DNA of 64,000 nt from Marinobacter sp. C7 (GTDB lineage: Bacteria > Pseudomonadota > Gammaproteobacteria > Pseudomonadales > Oleiphilaceae). The stretch covers positions 744,001 through 808,000 of the forward strand of contig NZ_JAKQZH010000002.1 of assembly GCF_022343555.1 (NCBI RefSeq). Reading direction: 5' to 3'. A program made the position numbers and the translations under genes. A model generated the notes under the pieces. The model was given only the letters and a program-made list of their open reading frames with translations, searched no databases and had not been told where the DNA came from. Within the stretch, counting starts at the first letter, position 1. Each line of letters starts with the position of its first letter. Shown here in pieces: positions 33,443-41,835 of the stretch.

Positions 33443-34186
33443 TTATTCGACCAGTTCTCCGGTAATAAACGCTTGTGCCTGCCTCGAGACGGGCGCGTCA
33501 AAAAACGCTTCAGCAAGGGTGTGTTCGCGAACTTTTCCGCTAGAGAGAAAGAGTACATCTCCGGCCAGGCGTCTGGCCTGATGGATATCGTGTGTGGTCA
33601 TCACGATGCGCGTTCCCCGTTGATGAAACTCGCGCACCGCCGCCTCTACGGCCTTGATTGCTGCGGGGTCGAGTGCGGAAGTGGGTTCATCGAGGAACAG
33701 CACCTGGGGCGAAAGTACCCAGGCGCGCGCCAGAGCCAGACGCTGTTGCTGGCCTCCGGAGAGCACGCGTGCGGGCGTATGGGCGCAGGCGCTCAGGCCA
33801 AAACGTTCAAGCGCGTCAAACGCGAGCTTCGAACGTTGCCTGCGTGGGATGTTATTCACCGCCAGCGCGTGAATAAGGTTGGCCACGGCCGAGCGGCGCA
33901 GAAGCACCGGTTGCTGGAATACCATTGCCTGGCGGGGGGTGCCTTCACTTGACCACGCCACCCTTCCCTGAGTCGGTAAGATCAAACCGTGAGCCAGTCG
34001 CAGCAAAAGGCTCTTGCCCGCCCCGTTAGGCCCCATCACCAGGGTCGGGCCGGTGCCTTCCAGGGTGAATGAGCACGGTCCGAGCAGTACCTTGTCCTCG
34101 TGGTTGAAAGCCACATTCTCAAAGCACAGTGCCGGCGGTGACAGAAGAGACGACGATGCAAGGAGTGGCGCGTTGAGTGAGGTCAT
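33443..34186 (-). CDS. tupC: Tungstate-type ABC transporter ATP-binding protein (TupC-like)
   Basis: A 247-residue ATPase. Walker A is GPNGAGKS, the signature is VLSGGQQQRLALARA, Walker B is VLFLDEPTSAL, and the switch His is in VMTTHDIHQ. It begins with about 20 non-conserved residues rich in Ser/Leu. Start and stop overlap with the permease gene in an ATGA arrangement. It energises uptake with the neighbouring permease and TupA. Confidence 0.9.
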   Translation of the reverse strand: MTSLNAPLLASSSLLSPPALCFENVAFNHEDKVLLGPCSFTLEGTGPTLVMGPNGAGKSLLLRLAHGLILPTQGRVAWSSEGTPRQAMVFQQPVLLRRSAVANLIHALAVNNIPRRQRSKLAFDALERFGLSACAHTPARVLSGGQQQRLALARAWVLSPQVLFLDEPTSALDPAAIKAVEAAVREFHQRGTRIVMTTHDIHQARRLAGDVLFLSSGKVREHTLAEAFFDAPVSRQAQAFITGELVE

Positions 34187-34881
34187 CCTGTCCGTCTCCG
34201 GGTCAGTTCTCCGACCAGATAGGCGCCTGCGTTGATCAGCATGACCAGCGTCAGCAGCACTATGCCCAGCCCAAGTGCCAGCGGCAGGTTGCCCTTGCCG
34301 GTTTCAAGCACGATGGCGGTCGTCATCACCCGGGTGACCCCATCAATGTTGCCGCCTACCATCATCACCGCGCCCACTTCGGCACTGGCGCGGCCAAACC
34401 CGGCCAGCAGAATGGTCAACAGCGCAAAGCGGGCGTCCCACAGCAGGGTGGGCATCATGCGTCCGCGCGACATACCCAGTGACATGAACTGCTCGCGGTA
34501 CTCGCCCAGCAGTTCCTCCACCTTCTGACGCGAGAGCGCAGCCAGAATCGGCAACACCAGCACCACCTGCGCAATGATCATGGCACCCGGTGTAAACAGA
34601 AGCCCCCACTCGCCCAGTGGCCCGGCGCGCGAGAGCAGCAGATAAACCATCAGCCCGGCGACAACCGGCGGCAGCCCCATCAGGGCATTGAGCACAACAA
34701 TCACCCCTCCGCGCCCGGGAAAGCGCCACAGCGCCACCGCCGCCCCCAGGGGAAACCCCAGCATAGCCGCGATCACTACCGCCAGAAGCGAAACCTGCAG
34801 CGAAAGCACCACAATCTGAAACAGCGAGGTGTCGAGGTTTAACAGTAGCGATAGCGCCACATAGAACGCATTATTTTCCAC
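34183..34881 (-). CDS. tupB: Tungstate-type ABC transporter permease (TupB-like)
   Basis: A 232-residue permease with about five to six membrane helices. The ABC-permease cytoplasmic loop is visible as the block EVGAVMMVGGNIDGVTRVM, with upstream LPPVVAGLMVYLLLSR. The start is a GTG at 34881 with AAGGAGA upstream. It is the first gene of the importer operon and is divergent from the HTH regulator gene. Confidence 0.9.
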   Translation of the reverse strand: MENNAFYVALSLLLNLDTSLFQIVVLSLQVSLLAVVIAAMLGFPLGAAVALWRFPGRGGVIVVLNALMGLPPVVAGLMVYLLLSRAGPLGEWGLLFTPGAMIIAQVVLVLPILAALSRQKVEELLGEYREQFMSLGMSRGRMMPTLLWDARFALLTILLAGFGRASAEVGAVMMVGGNIDGVTRVMTTAIVLETGKGNLPLALGLGIVLLTLVMLINAGAYLVGELTRRRTG

Positions 34882-34931
34882 AGCTGCGTCTCCTTGTTAT
34901 TTGAGCATCGTGGCGTCTTTGACTACGCTTT

Positions 34932-34974
34932 GCACAGCCTGCTGAAAATTATGCAGCAAAAAACAGTCCTGTGC
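34932..34974. promoter_or_regulatory. Nested inverted repeat between the divergent tup operon and its regulator
   Basis: Outer arms GCACAG and CTGTGC and inner arms TGCTG and CAGCA are centred in the roughly 115-base space between the two divergent starts. This is a candidate operator for the HTH regulator encoded to the right. The symmetry is seen directly; the binding is inferred. Confidence 0.35.
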
Positions 34975-34998
34975 TTTCCCGGACAGCAGGAGAGACCG

Positions 34999-35883
34999 AT
35001 GCCCCTTCCCACTTACCTCACCACGGCCGAGGCCGCCGAGTATCTGCGCCTGAAAGAACGCAAGATCTACGATCTGGTCAGCCAGGGCGTTATTCCCTGT
35101 GTGCGGGTGACGGGAAAGCTGTTGTTTCCGCGTCAGCGTATCGATCTGTGGTTGATGAACCATCTGGAGGGTGACGACGCCGTCAGTTCACCGACTCCCC
35201 CGGTCCTCGCGGGCAGCCAGGACCCCCTGCTGGAGTGGGCCGTGAAGGAGAGCGGCGCGGAGCTGGCGCTGCTGTGCCAGGGCAGCGGCGATGGCGTGCA
35301 AAGGCTGATCGACGGGCGTGCGATGCTTGCCGGCATGCACATCTGGCACACGGAAAGCGAGCGTTACAATGATCCCGCCACGTTGGGGCTGAGCGGGATG
35401 CGCGATCTGGTGCTGATTCGATGGGCAAAGCGCCAGCAGGGGCTTCTTGTGGCTGCCGATAATCCTCACCAACTGGCGCGGCTTGAGGATATCGCACGCC
35501 CTGGCATACGTCTGGCGCACCGCCAGCCCGATGCCGGCGTCAGCCATTTGCTGCAGAGCCTGCTCGCCCGCCACCGCATCGATGCCGGGCATCTCACGTG
35601 GGCGTCCCACCCGTCGCTGAGCGAGGATGATCTCGCTTTGGCGATTCGCCAGGGCGAAGCGGGTGTCGGGGTTGGAATCGAAGCGGCGGCGCGCCGCCAG
35701 GGCCTGGCCTTTATCCCTCTGCAGCGGGAGCATTTTGACCTGGCCATGCGCCGGCGCCACTACTTTGAGCCAGCCATGCAGCGGCTGCTGGCGTTTGCCG
35801 GTAGCGCGCGCTTCGTCCAGCGCGCGGAGGCACTGGGTGGCTATGATATCGGTGAATTGGGGCAGGTTGTGTATAACGCCTGA
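34999..35883 (+). CDS. Excisionase-type HTH regulator with periplasmic-binding-like sensor domain
   Basis: A 294-residue protein. Residues 1-55 form a MerR/excisionase-like helix-turn-helix (LTTAEAAEYLRLKERKIYDLV). Residues 75-290 resemble a molybdate/tungstate-type periplasmic binding domain without a signal peptide (for example the late block RFVQRAEALGGYDIGELGQV), so it should sense the oxyanion in the cytoplasm. Divergent placement suggests it controls the tup operon. The ATG at 34999 has CAGGAGAG upstream; an in-frame upstream start gives a non-homologous leader. Confidence 0.85.
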   Translation: MPLPTYLTTAEAAEYLRLKERKIYDLVSQGVIPCVRVTGKLLFPRQRIDLWLMNHLEGDDAVSSPTPPVLAGSQDPLLEWAVKESGAELALLCQGSGDGVQRLIDGRAMLAGMHIWHTESERYNDPATLGLSGMRDLVLIRWAKRQQGLLVAADNPHQLARLEDIARPGIRLAHRQPDAGVSHLLQSLLARHRIDAGHLTWASHPSLSEDDLALAIRQGEAGVGVGIEAAARRQGLAFIPLQREHFDLAMRRRHYFEPAMQRLLAFAGSARFVQRAEALGGYDIGELGQVVYNA

Positions 35884-35915
35884 GCGGTGCAAACAATAAA
35901 TGGGCGAATGAAATT

Positions 35916-35945
35916 GGGGTCAGAAGAAAGCTTTCTTCTGACCCC
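35916..35945. repeat. 30-bp perfect palindrome, REP-like
   Basis: A perfect inverted repeat whose half is GGGGTCAGAAGAAAG, followed by its exact complement. It lies between the regulator gene and the permease gene. GGGGTCAGA...TCTGACCCC hairpins occur as dispersed repeats linked to REP-associated tyrosine transposases in several gammaproteobacteria. It has no T-run, so a classic terminator is unlikely. Only one copy is seen in this window. Confidence 0.7.
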
Positions 35946-35972
35946 GGGGGCAGGGCGAAACCGGGAGCCTGT

Positions 35973-37097
35973 ATGCATTCAAGCCATAAAGATTCAGTAA
36001 AAGAGGTCAGCGGTGCTCTGGGTGATCTGGGCACCCTGCTGCCACTGAGTCTCGGGGCTGTTGCCGTTGCCGGGCTGGCACCGGTGCCGGTCCTGTTGGG
36101 GTTCGCAGCGTTCTATATCGCAACGGGACTGTATTATCGCCTGCCGATACCGGTTCAGCCCATGAAAGCCGTTGCTGCGTTGTTGCTGACCACCCAGGTG
36201 AGTTCCGGGAGCCTGATCGCCAGCGGCCTGTTGATCGGGGCCATATTGCTGCTGCTGGGATCAACCGGGTGGATTAACCGGGTGGCCCGTCTGGTCCCCG
36301 GATCGGTGTTGAGCGGCCTCCAGCTGGGACTGGGGGTGTTGCTGGCCAACATGAGCCTGGGATTGATGGCCACCTCGTGGCCGCTGGGACTGGTCACTTT
36401 AGCTATTTTGGTCCTCACGCTGAAGCTGTTACCGAACTGGCCAGCAGCTCTGATGGGGCTTGGCGGGTCTCTAGCGCTCGGTGCAGTGCTGGGGGCACCG
36501 GGGCTCACACTTCCTGCGGGGGGTTCCGTTGCATTCACGTTGCCTCAGTTACCGGGCGTAGACGAATGGCAGCAGGCCATTTCAACGGTGGTGTTACCCC
36601 AGCTGGTGCTCACGATAACCAATGCCATCGTACTGACGTCTCTGGTGGTTGGGGATTATTTCGGCGAGCAATCGCATCGCGTGTCACCGGCCCGGCTGTC
36701 GGTGAGCACAGGCCTGGCCAACCTGTTTCTGGTACCGCTCGGAGCCTTGCCCATGTGTCATGGAGCCGGTGGTGTGGCGGCCCACTATCGTTTCGGCGCC
36801 CGGACCGGGGTGGCACCCGTACTTCTGGGAACAGGCCTGCTTCTGGTCGCCTTCATGCCGAACGGCCTTTCAGTCATTGCAGCGATTCCAACGGCAGGGC
36901 TTGGGGCCTTGTTGTTGGTGGCGGCGGTCGAGCTTGGTGTCTCCAGGCGCCTTTGGATGGCTAAACCGTCGTGCTGGCCGGTGATCGCAATAACAGCGCT
37001 GGTTACCGTCTGGGTCGATCCGTTTTTCGGGCTTTTGGCCGGGGTGGCTTCTGAAACGGTTCGGGCGGCGTGCGTACGTAGGAAAAAGATTGCGTAG
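35973..37097 (+). CDS. MOT1/SulP-related molybdate or sulfate permease
   Basis: A 374-residue integral membrane protein with about ten hydrophobic segments. MOT1-type motifs are present: SGALGDLGTLLPLSLGAV near the N terminus, RLPIPVQPMKAVAA, and LPMCHGAGGVAAHYRFGART. It lacks a STAS domain, as MOT1 proteins do. It is next to the cofactor and tungstate genes, which favours molybdate as substrate, but sulfate cannot be excluded. The ATG at 35973 is preceded by CGGGAG. Confidence 0.85.
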   Translation: MHSSHKDSVKEVSGALGDLGTLLPLSLGAVAVAGLAPVPVLLGFAAFYIATGLYYRLPIPVQPMKAVAALLLTTQVSSGSLIASGLLIGAILLLLGSTGWINRVARLVPGSVLSGLQLGLGVLLANMSLGLMATSWPLGLVTLAILVLTLKLLPNWPAALMGLGGSLALGAVLGAPGLTLPAGGSVAFTLPQLPGVDEWQQAISTVVLPQLVLTITNAIVLTSLVVGDYFGEQSHRVSPARLSVSTGLANLFLVPLGALPMCHGAGGVAAHYRFGARTGVAPVLLGTGLLLVAFMPNGLSVIAAIPTAGLGALLLVAAVELGVSRRLWMAKPSCWPVIAITALVTVWVDPFFGLLAGVASETVRAACVRRKKIA

Positions 37098-37170
37098 AGC
37101 AGGCCGGGAACCGGCCTGTATCGAAATGGCTAATAATATAGAGAAATGCTATCTACAGATTAAGAAAGTC

Positions 37171-37548
37171 TCATTTCGAAATTGCGGCATAAACTACCAG
37201 TTCAACAAATATTTCTTCTCGAGCGAGACCAGCAACTACCACAGCAGCTCGATTGGGATAAGGTTCTTTGAAGTACTCCGCGTAGATTTTGTTCACAGTT
37301 GGCAGGTAGGCCCTGTCCGTAACGTAAATCATCACCTGAGTGACATCCGTTAGACTGGCGTTGGCGCAGTCAATTGTATGGCACAGGTTCCTCATGGTTT
37401 GGTGCGTCTGGGCCTCGATGCCCCCGGGAACCACCTTGCCCTGATCATCGATTGGAATCTGGGCGGTGAACAGTATGCCGTTACCAATGGTTGCCCACTC
37501 AAGTGGTGAGGGTGATTGGTAGAGATCGGTTTTGACCGTTTTGATCAT
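37171..37548 (-). CDS. RidA family imine deaminase
   Basis: A 125-residue trimeric-type RidA protein that hydrolyses reactive enamine/imine intermediates. The conserved C-terminal pattern YPNRAAVVVAG has Arg100 and the following FVELVVYAAI has Glu116, matching the active-site Arg and Glu of the family. It starts 29 bases after the end of the FAD oxidase gene on the same strand, so it probably removes the imine that the oxidase produces (inference). Confidence 0.88.
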   Translation of the reverse strand: MIKTVKTDLYQSPSPLEWATIGNGILFTAQIPIDDQGKVVPGGIEAQTHQTMRNLCHTIDCANASLTDVTQVMIYVTDRAYLPTVNKIYAEYFKEPYPNRAAVVVAGLAREEIFVELVVYAAISK

Positions 37549-37577
37549 GTCGTCAGATTACCTCTAATGGTCTTGGG

Positions 37578-38855
37578 TTAACGTTCGGCACCTGCCAGTC
37601 GCCGCTCTACGGCGCTGACCATGTTAAATCCGATATGGCGGATCGGCTCTGGTGGCATCCAGCCTGGCTTACCCATGAGTCCTTGGACGTCCATGGAGGG
37701 GTGTCCTGTCGCCAGGTTGGCCAACTGTTGGCCTAGAAGGGTGCCTTTGAGGATGCCAACACCGTTGCAGCCTATGGAAGCGAACAAGCCTTTTTTGAGT
37801 TGTCCCCAGAGGGGGGCGCCGTTCGCTGTCAGTGAAGTCGTACCGCCCCACCATTTCTCCAAGCCGTAATCACGTAATTCCGGAAAACGGTTAAAGAGGC
37901 TTTGCTCCAGGTAGCCGCGGGTAGAATCATTGCCCTCATGTTCGTAGCCGTAGAAGCCGCGTATGAGAAGTCGACCGTCATCGGTGGTCCTTAAGGTAGA
38001 ACCGAGTCGATGAGCCGGCAGCAGGCCCCAATGGCCTTCCGGTGCGAGAGATGCAAACAGATCGGGTGGAAGTGGGGGCGTGACACCGGCGTAGGTAAAG
38101 ATTTTTACGCTGTATGCATTCCCGACTCCCAGAGAGGCTGCAAACGCGTTGTTCGCCAGAAAAACCATTGGAGCCTTTAACGAGCCTTCCGGGGTTGTGA
38201 TTAGCCAGTCGCCCGAAGAGTCCTGAGACAGATGGATGGCGGGACTTTCCTCGTAAAGCGTGATTGAAGGTGGCAGGCTGTGGGCCAGGTTGGAGATCAG
38301 GGCGTAGGGGTTAACCAGACTGTTGCCTGGCAGATTCAGGCCAGCCCGATAATAGCTGCTACCCGTGACCGACCTCATATGGTCAGAGCTCATCCACTCG
38401 AAGGGCTGGCCACTTTTCTCCAGGAACTTGGCCAGGGTTGCCAGCTTCTTCTCACCCCTTTCCGTTGCGGCACCTTTGAAAATTTGGGACTTTGGAGTGT
38501 GGGCGTCTCGGTACGCGGTTGCGCGCATCTCATTTTGCGTGGCTTGGTATTGTTCATAAAGCGCACCCGCGGCCGCCGTGTTGGCAGCGGTGAAAGCGTG
38601 TTCAAGCACGAAGCCTGAATTGCGACCTGGAGAGCCCGAGCCCACGGTTTCTGCCTCGAGAATCCTGATGTCCGTGCCCGGGTTTTGAGTAGCAAGCTGT
38701 CTCGCTATAGCGATGCCTGTATAGCCGGCGCCAATAATCACTGCATCGCAGGACTGAGTGTTTGTGAGTCTTGGGTGCCTTCGACTCAGGTTAAGAGCCT
38801 CGGTCCAGCCACAGGAACGTTGATAGATGGGGTAGGGAGAACCACTTGTACTCAT
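37578..38855 (-). CDS. FAD-dependent amine/amino-acid oxidase (DAO family, PuuB-like)
   Basis: A 425-residue flavoprotein. The dinucleotide-binding motif VIIGAGYTGIAIARQLA is near residue 40, and the DAO-family pattern GSGSPGRNSGFVLEHAF follows. The N-terminal SYW-type block (YPIYQRSCGWTEALNL) and the C-terminal GWMPPEPIRHIG resemble gamma-glutamylputrescine oxidase-type enzymes. It probably oxidises a primary or secondary amine to an imine or aldehyde. It lies just upstream of ridA in the same orientation and downstream of an IclR regulator gene. Confidence 0.87.
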   Translation of the reverse strand: MSTSGSPYPIYQRSCGWTEALNLSRRHPRLTNTQSCDAVIIGAGYTGIAIARQLATQNPGTDIRILEAETVGSGSPGRNSGFVLEHAFTAANTAAAGALYEQYQATQNEMRATAYRDAHTPKSQIFKGAATERGEKKLATLAKFLEKSGQPFEWMSSDHMRSVTGSSYYRAGLNLPGNSLVNPYALISNLAHSLPPSITLYEESPAIHLSQDSSGDWLITTPEGSLKAPMVFLANNAFAASLGVGNAYSVKIFTYAGVTPPLPPDLFASLAPEGHWGLLPAHRLGSTLRTTDDGRLLIRGFYGYEHEGNDSTRGYLEQSLFNRFPELRDYGLEKWWGGTTSLTANGAPLWGQLKKGLFASIGCNGVGILKGTLLGQQLANLATGHPSMDVQGLMGKPGWMPPEPIRHIGFNMVSAVERRLAGAER

Positions 38856-38873
38856 CGTGCTTTTACTCTCATA

Positions 38874-39689
38874 TCAGGTGGATTCCACCGAGTCGAAAAG
38901 GTTATCGCTGATCGCTCTCGCACTGGTTAGGAGCGCTTTGGTTAGCCTTTCGTAGTGATCATCAGATAATCTGGATCGCCTGAGGCAACAGCTCAGTGCG
39001 GCGATTGGTTTCCGGTCTTTTCCAAAGACCGGGACGGCCACGCCGGTGAATTCCGGAGGATCAGAGTCTTCAACACCGCAACTAACTTCCAGGTGCTGAC
39101 AGTTTGCAATGGCCTCCCTTACACGACGGCGCGTAATCCCCCGTGTTCGAAGGAAGGCTGGTTCATTGTGGTCGAGGATGTGAGCTTGCTCGTGTTCGCT
39201 CATGAAACTCAGTATCGCAATAGAAGCTTGGCCGACGCCGAAGGGAATCCGGTCTCCCTTTTGACGGGTATAGCTCCGTGCCGGGTGTTGGCCATCCACT
39301 ATATCCAGGCACAAAACCTGAAATCCGTCTGGAACCATCAGGAAAAAGCTGTCTCCCAGTGCTTCTGCCATGTCCAGCAGATGCATGTGCGCAATGCTGT
39401 CCAGGGCGTCACGGATGAGCTCCCCCCAACCCAGGAGTTCCGGGCCGGGATAGACTGGCCCGCGACTAAGGGGTTGTCTGAGCAGCCCCAAGTCCTTCAA
39501 GGCCCGGACCAGTCGATACACGGTTGGTGTGCTCAGTCCTGAAGCGTCAACGAGCTCAGATATTGATTGGCCTCGGTAGCCTGCTCTAATCACCAGCTGA
39601 AGCAATGAGTAGCTTCTGTCCAGGGTCTGAATCCCGCTTCGTTGCATTCTTTTCGGCTCGTCCCATTTTGTGTCTTTCACTGTACCCAT
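38874..39689 (-). CDS. IclR family transcriptional regulator
   Basis: A 271-residue regulator. The winged HTH is near residues 30-85 (SISELVDASGLSTPTVYRLV) and the IclR effector domain follows, with the family pattern VRRREAIANCQH-like block and SVGVPVFGKDRKPIAALS. It is 18 bases from the FAD oxidase gene and divergent from the arginase-family gene, so it likely controls both arms. Its upstream region contains the two palindromes listed below. Confidence 0.88.
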   Translation of the reverse strand: MGTVKDTKWDEPKRMQRSGIQTLDRSYSLLQLVIRAGYRGQSISELVDASGLSTPTVYRLVRALKDLGLLRQPLSRGPVYPGPELLGWGELIRDALDSIAHMHLLDMAEALGDSFFLMVPDGFQVLCLDIVDGQHPARSYTRQKGDRIPFGVGQASIAILSFMSEHEQAHILDHNEPAFLRTRGITRRRVREAIANCQHLEVSCGVEDSDPPEFTGVAVPVFGKDRKPIAALSCCLRRSRLSDDHYERLTKALLTSARAISDNLFDSVEST

Positions 39690-39710
39690 TGCGGAGCGTC
39701 TTGGCTTATC

Positions 39711-39732
39711 GCGAAGTGAGAAGTTACTTCGC
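39711..39732. promoter_or_regulatory. Inverted repeat GCGAAGT-N8-ACTTCGC
   Basis: Seven-base perfect arms with an eight-base spacer lie 22 bases upstream of the IclR start, in the AT-rich divergent intergenic region (39690-39859). IclR proteins bind such palindromes, so this is a candidate autoregulatory operator. Function is inferred. Confidence 0.35.
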
Positions 39733-39822
39733 TTCTAGTGACAAAAATTCAAATATAAAATTTATCTTCACGTATAAATAAGTTGTGCTATTTAAGTGTT
39801 CCATGCGTCATTTTTGTGTGCT

Positions 39823-39836
39823 TATATGATCATATA
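39823..39836. promoter_or_regulatory. Perfect palindrome TATATGATCATATA
   Basis: A 14-base perfect palindrome 24 bases before the GTG of the arginase-family gene, in a very AT-rich stretch that could also hold a -10 element. It is a candidate operator for one of the two IclR regulators. Confidence 0.3.
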
Positions 39837-39859
39837 TTGAATTTTGTTGAGAGAATATC

Positions 39860-40828
39860 GTGACGTTCAAACCAGCATCAAAATGGGAAGGCCGGATAGA
39901 TACAGAGGAAGGTCCGGGTGCACTCCGTTGGCACCAGAAGGTGTCCCCTTCGCCAATGGATGGTTCTGAGTCGAGTGTTGGTTTGCTTGGATTTGCCTGT
40001 GATGCCGGAGTCTGGAGAAACAAGGGGCGGCTGGGCGCCGCCGCCGGACCTTCTGCTTTACGCCGTCAGTTGGCAAATCTGGCGTGGCATGGTGACGAAG
40101 ACCTGTCGGTGAAGGACTTTGGCACCGTTGAGGTGGAAGGTGATGCGTTAGAGCAGGGACAAGAGGAGTTGGCCTCAAAGGTTGCTGAGGCGCTACCTTC
40201 GGTCCGTCGCCTATTGGTGATGGGTGGAGGTCATGAGACAGCGTGGGGTAGCTTTTCTGGTCTTGCCCGTGCTTTCGACCCGACCACCACTCGAATCGGG
40301 ATTATCAACCTGGATGCCCATTTCGACCTTCGAATGACGGGTGAACAAGGACCTTCGTCCGGTACTCCCTTTGCGCAAATCGCTGAGCAATTTGGTCGAG
40401 AGGCGTTTCATTACTGTTGTCTTGGCCTGGCAAAGACTGGCAATACAGAATCCCTTTTCAAGCGTGCGGATGAGTTGGGTGTCAGCTACCGAGAAGATCG
40501 GGATATGCGTGTCTCGGATATTCCTGAGGTGCTGGAACAGGTCCGCGACTTTTGCCGGGGCATGGACATGCTCTATCTCACCATCGATCTTGATGTGCTT
40601 CCTCACTACCAGGCACCCGGTGTCAGCGCCCCAGCGGCACGAGGTGTTGCTCTGGAAGTAGTCGAGGCGGTGATTGATGAGGTGGAGCATATTGCTCGGT
40701 CGCTCCCCAAGGGTATGCCTCTGGTAGAAATATCCGAATTGAATCCTGAATTTGACGAATCTGGCGTGACCGCTAAAACAGCGGCTCTGCTGGCGGACAC
40801 ACTTTTGTGTCCTAACCGCCGTCCGTGA
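39860..40828 (+). CDS. Arginase/HutG-family ureohydrolase or formimidoylglutamase-like enzyme
   Basis: A 322-residue metallohydrolase. Candidate Mn ligands are His125 in GGGHETAWG, Asp152, His154 and Asp156 in NLDAHFDLR, and Asp243 and Asp245 in TIDLDVLP. The GGGHExAWG and DAHFDLR forms are closest to HutG (formimidoylglutamase), but no other hut gene is present. Together with an amine oxidase and RidA it may act on another amidino or guanidino compound. The start is GTG at 39860 with GAGAG upstream. It leads the TAXI-TRAP operon. Confidence 0.88.
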   Translation: MTFKPASKWEGRIDTEEGPGALRWHQKVSPSPMDGSESSVGLLGFACDAGVWRNKGRLGAAAGPSALRRQLANLAWHGDEDLSVKDFGTVEVEGDALEQGQEELASKVAEALPSVRRLLVMGGGHETAWGSFSGLARAFDPTTTRIGIINLDAHFDLRMTGEQGPSSGTPFAQIAEQFGREAFHYCCLGLAKTGNTESLFKRADELGVSYREDRDMRVSDIPEVLEQVRDFCRGMDMLYLTIDLDVLPHYQAPGVSAPAARGVALEVVEAVIDEVEHIARSLPKGMPLVEISELNPEFDESGVTAKTAALLADTLLCPNRRP

Positions 40829-40869
40829 GGCGGCACCCCTAAGCTCAAACAGAAAAGGAAGGTACAACA

Positions 40870-41835
40870 ATGAGAAAACTGAAGACAATTCTTGTGTCTG
40901 CTGCCTTGGGAGTCGGCCTCGCCGCTGGTGCTGCTCAGGCGCAGGAGCGTGTGTTTTTCGGCATTGCGACTGGCGGAACTGGTGGTACTTACTACCCGCT
41001 CGGCGGCATGCTGGCGCAAGTGATTTCCAATAATGCTGATCTCGACGGCAAGAAGCTGTCCGCCACCGCTGAAACCGGTAACGCGTCGGTAGCCAATGCG
41101 GGGCTGCTTGGACGTGGCGATATTGAGTCTGCTTTTGTGGCAGCCGACATTCTCGATTCTGCCTATAAAGGTAAGAACCAGTTTGATGGCAAAGCACAGA
41201 AGAACCTGCGCGCTTTGGGCGCCCTTTACCCGGAAGCGGTCCAGTTGGTGGCTCAACCCGGGCTTGATTCGGTCAAGGACTTGGAAGACAAATCCGTTAG
41301 CTCCGGTTCTCCCGGCTCCGGTCAATGGCAGCTGCTGGGCGACCTGCTCAAGGCTCACGGTATGAGTCGTGACGATGTGAACGAAGACTACTCGTCCTTC
41401 TCCCAGTCTGCGGAAAAGATCAAGGACGGTAACCTGAACGCTTCTCTGATTACTGCCGGCGCCCCGACTGCATCCATCGTGGAATTGGCCAACGGTCATG
41501 ACATCAACATCATTCCGCTGACTGGCGAGCCGATCAAGAAACTGCGGGAAACCCAGCCTTACTACACCTCCACAGTACTGCCGGGTGGTACCTATAAGGG
41601 TGTGAATAAGGATGTTGAGACCATCGCTGTCCGTGCAATCTGGGCAACCCACGCGGATCTTCCGGAAGATATCGCCTACGCCGTGACCAAGGCGCTTTAT
41701 GAAAACACCGAAACCCTTGGCAAGGTCCACGTGAAGGGCAAGGAAATTTCGGTCGAGACTGCGCTTGAGTCGGTTTCCATCCCGCTGCACCCGGGTGCGG
41801 AGAAGTATTTCCGTGAAAAGGGCATCATTGAATAA
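40870..41835 (+). CDS. TAXI-family TRAP transporter solute-binding protein
   Basis: A 321-residue periplasmic binding protein with signal peptide (GVGLAAGAAQA, cleavage before QERVF). The TAXI-family opening FFGIATGGTGGTYYPLGG is exact, with ETGNASVANAGLLGRGDIES following. It is 41 bases downstream of the arginase-family gene, preceded by GAAAAGGAAGG. It delivers solute to the fused TRAP permease encoded two genes downstream. Confidence 0.93.
   Translation: MRKLKTILVSAALGVGLAAGAAQAQERVFFGIATGGTGGTYYPLGGMLAQVISNNADLDGKKLSATAETGNASVANAGLLGRGDIESAFVAADILDSAYKGKNQFDGKAQKNLRALGALYPEAVQLVAQPGLDSVKDLEDKSVSSGSPGSGQWQLLGDLLKAHGMSRDDVNEDYSSFSQSAEKIKDGNLNASLITAGAPTASIVELANGHDINIIPLTGEPIKKLRETQPYYTSTVLPGGTYKGVNKDVETIAVRAIWATHADLPEDIAYAVTKALYENTETLGKVHVKGKEISVETALESVSIPLHPGAEKYFREKGIIE

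Noticed and set aside
37098-37170. Small plus-strand frame continuing after the MOT1-type gene into the ridA region (37090-37353)
   Set aside because: It overlaps ridA antisense, has no Shine-Dalgarno and resembles no protein.
41211-41790. Minus-strand open frame opposite the TAXI binding protein (part of a 394-codon frame)
   Set aside because: The TAXI protein has its signature and signal peptide; the antisense product matches nothing.
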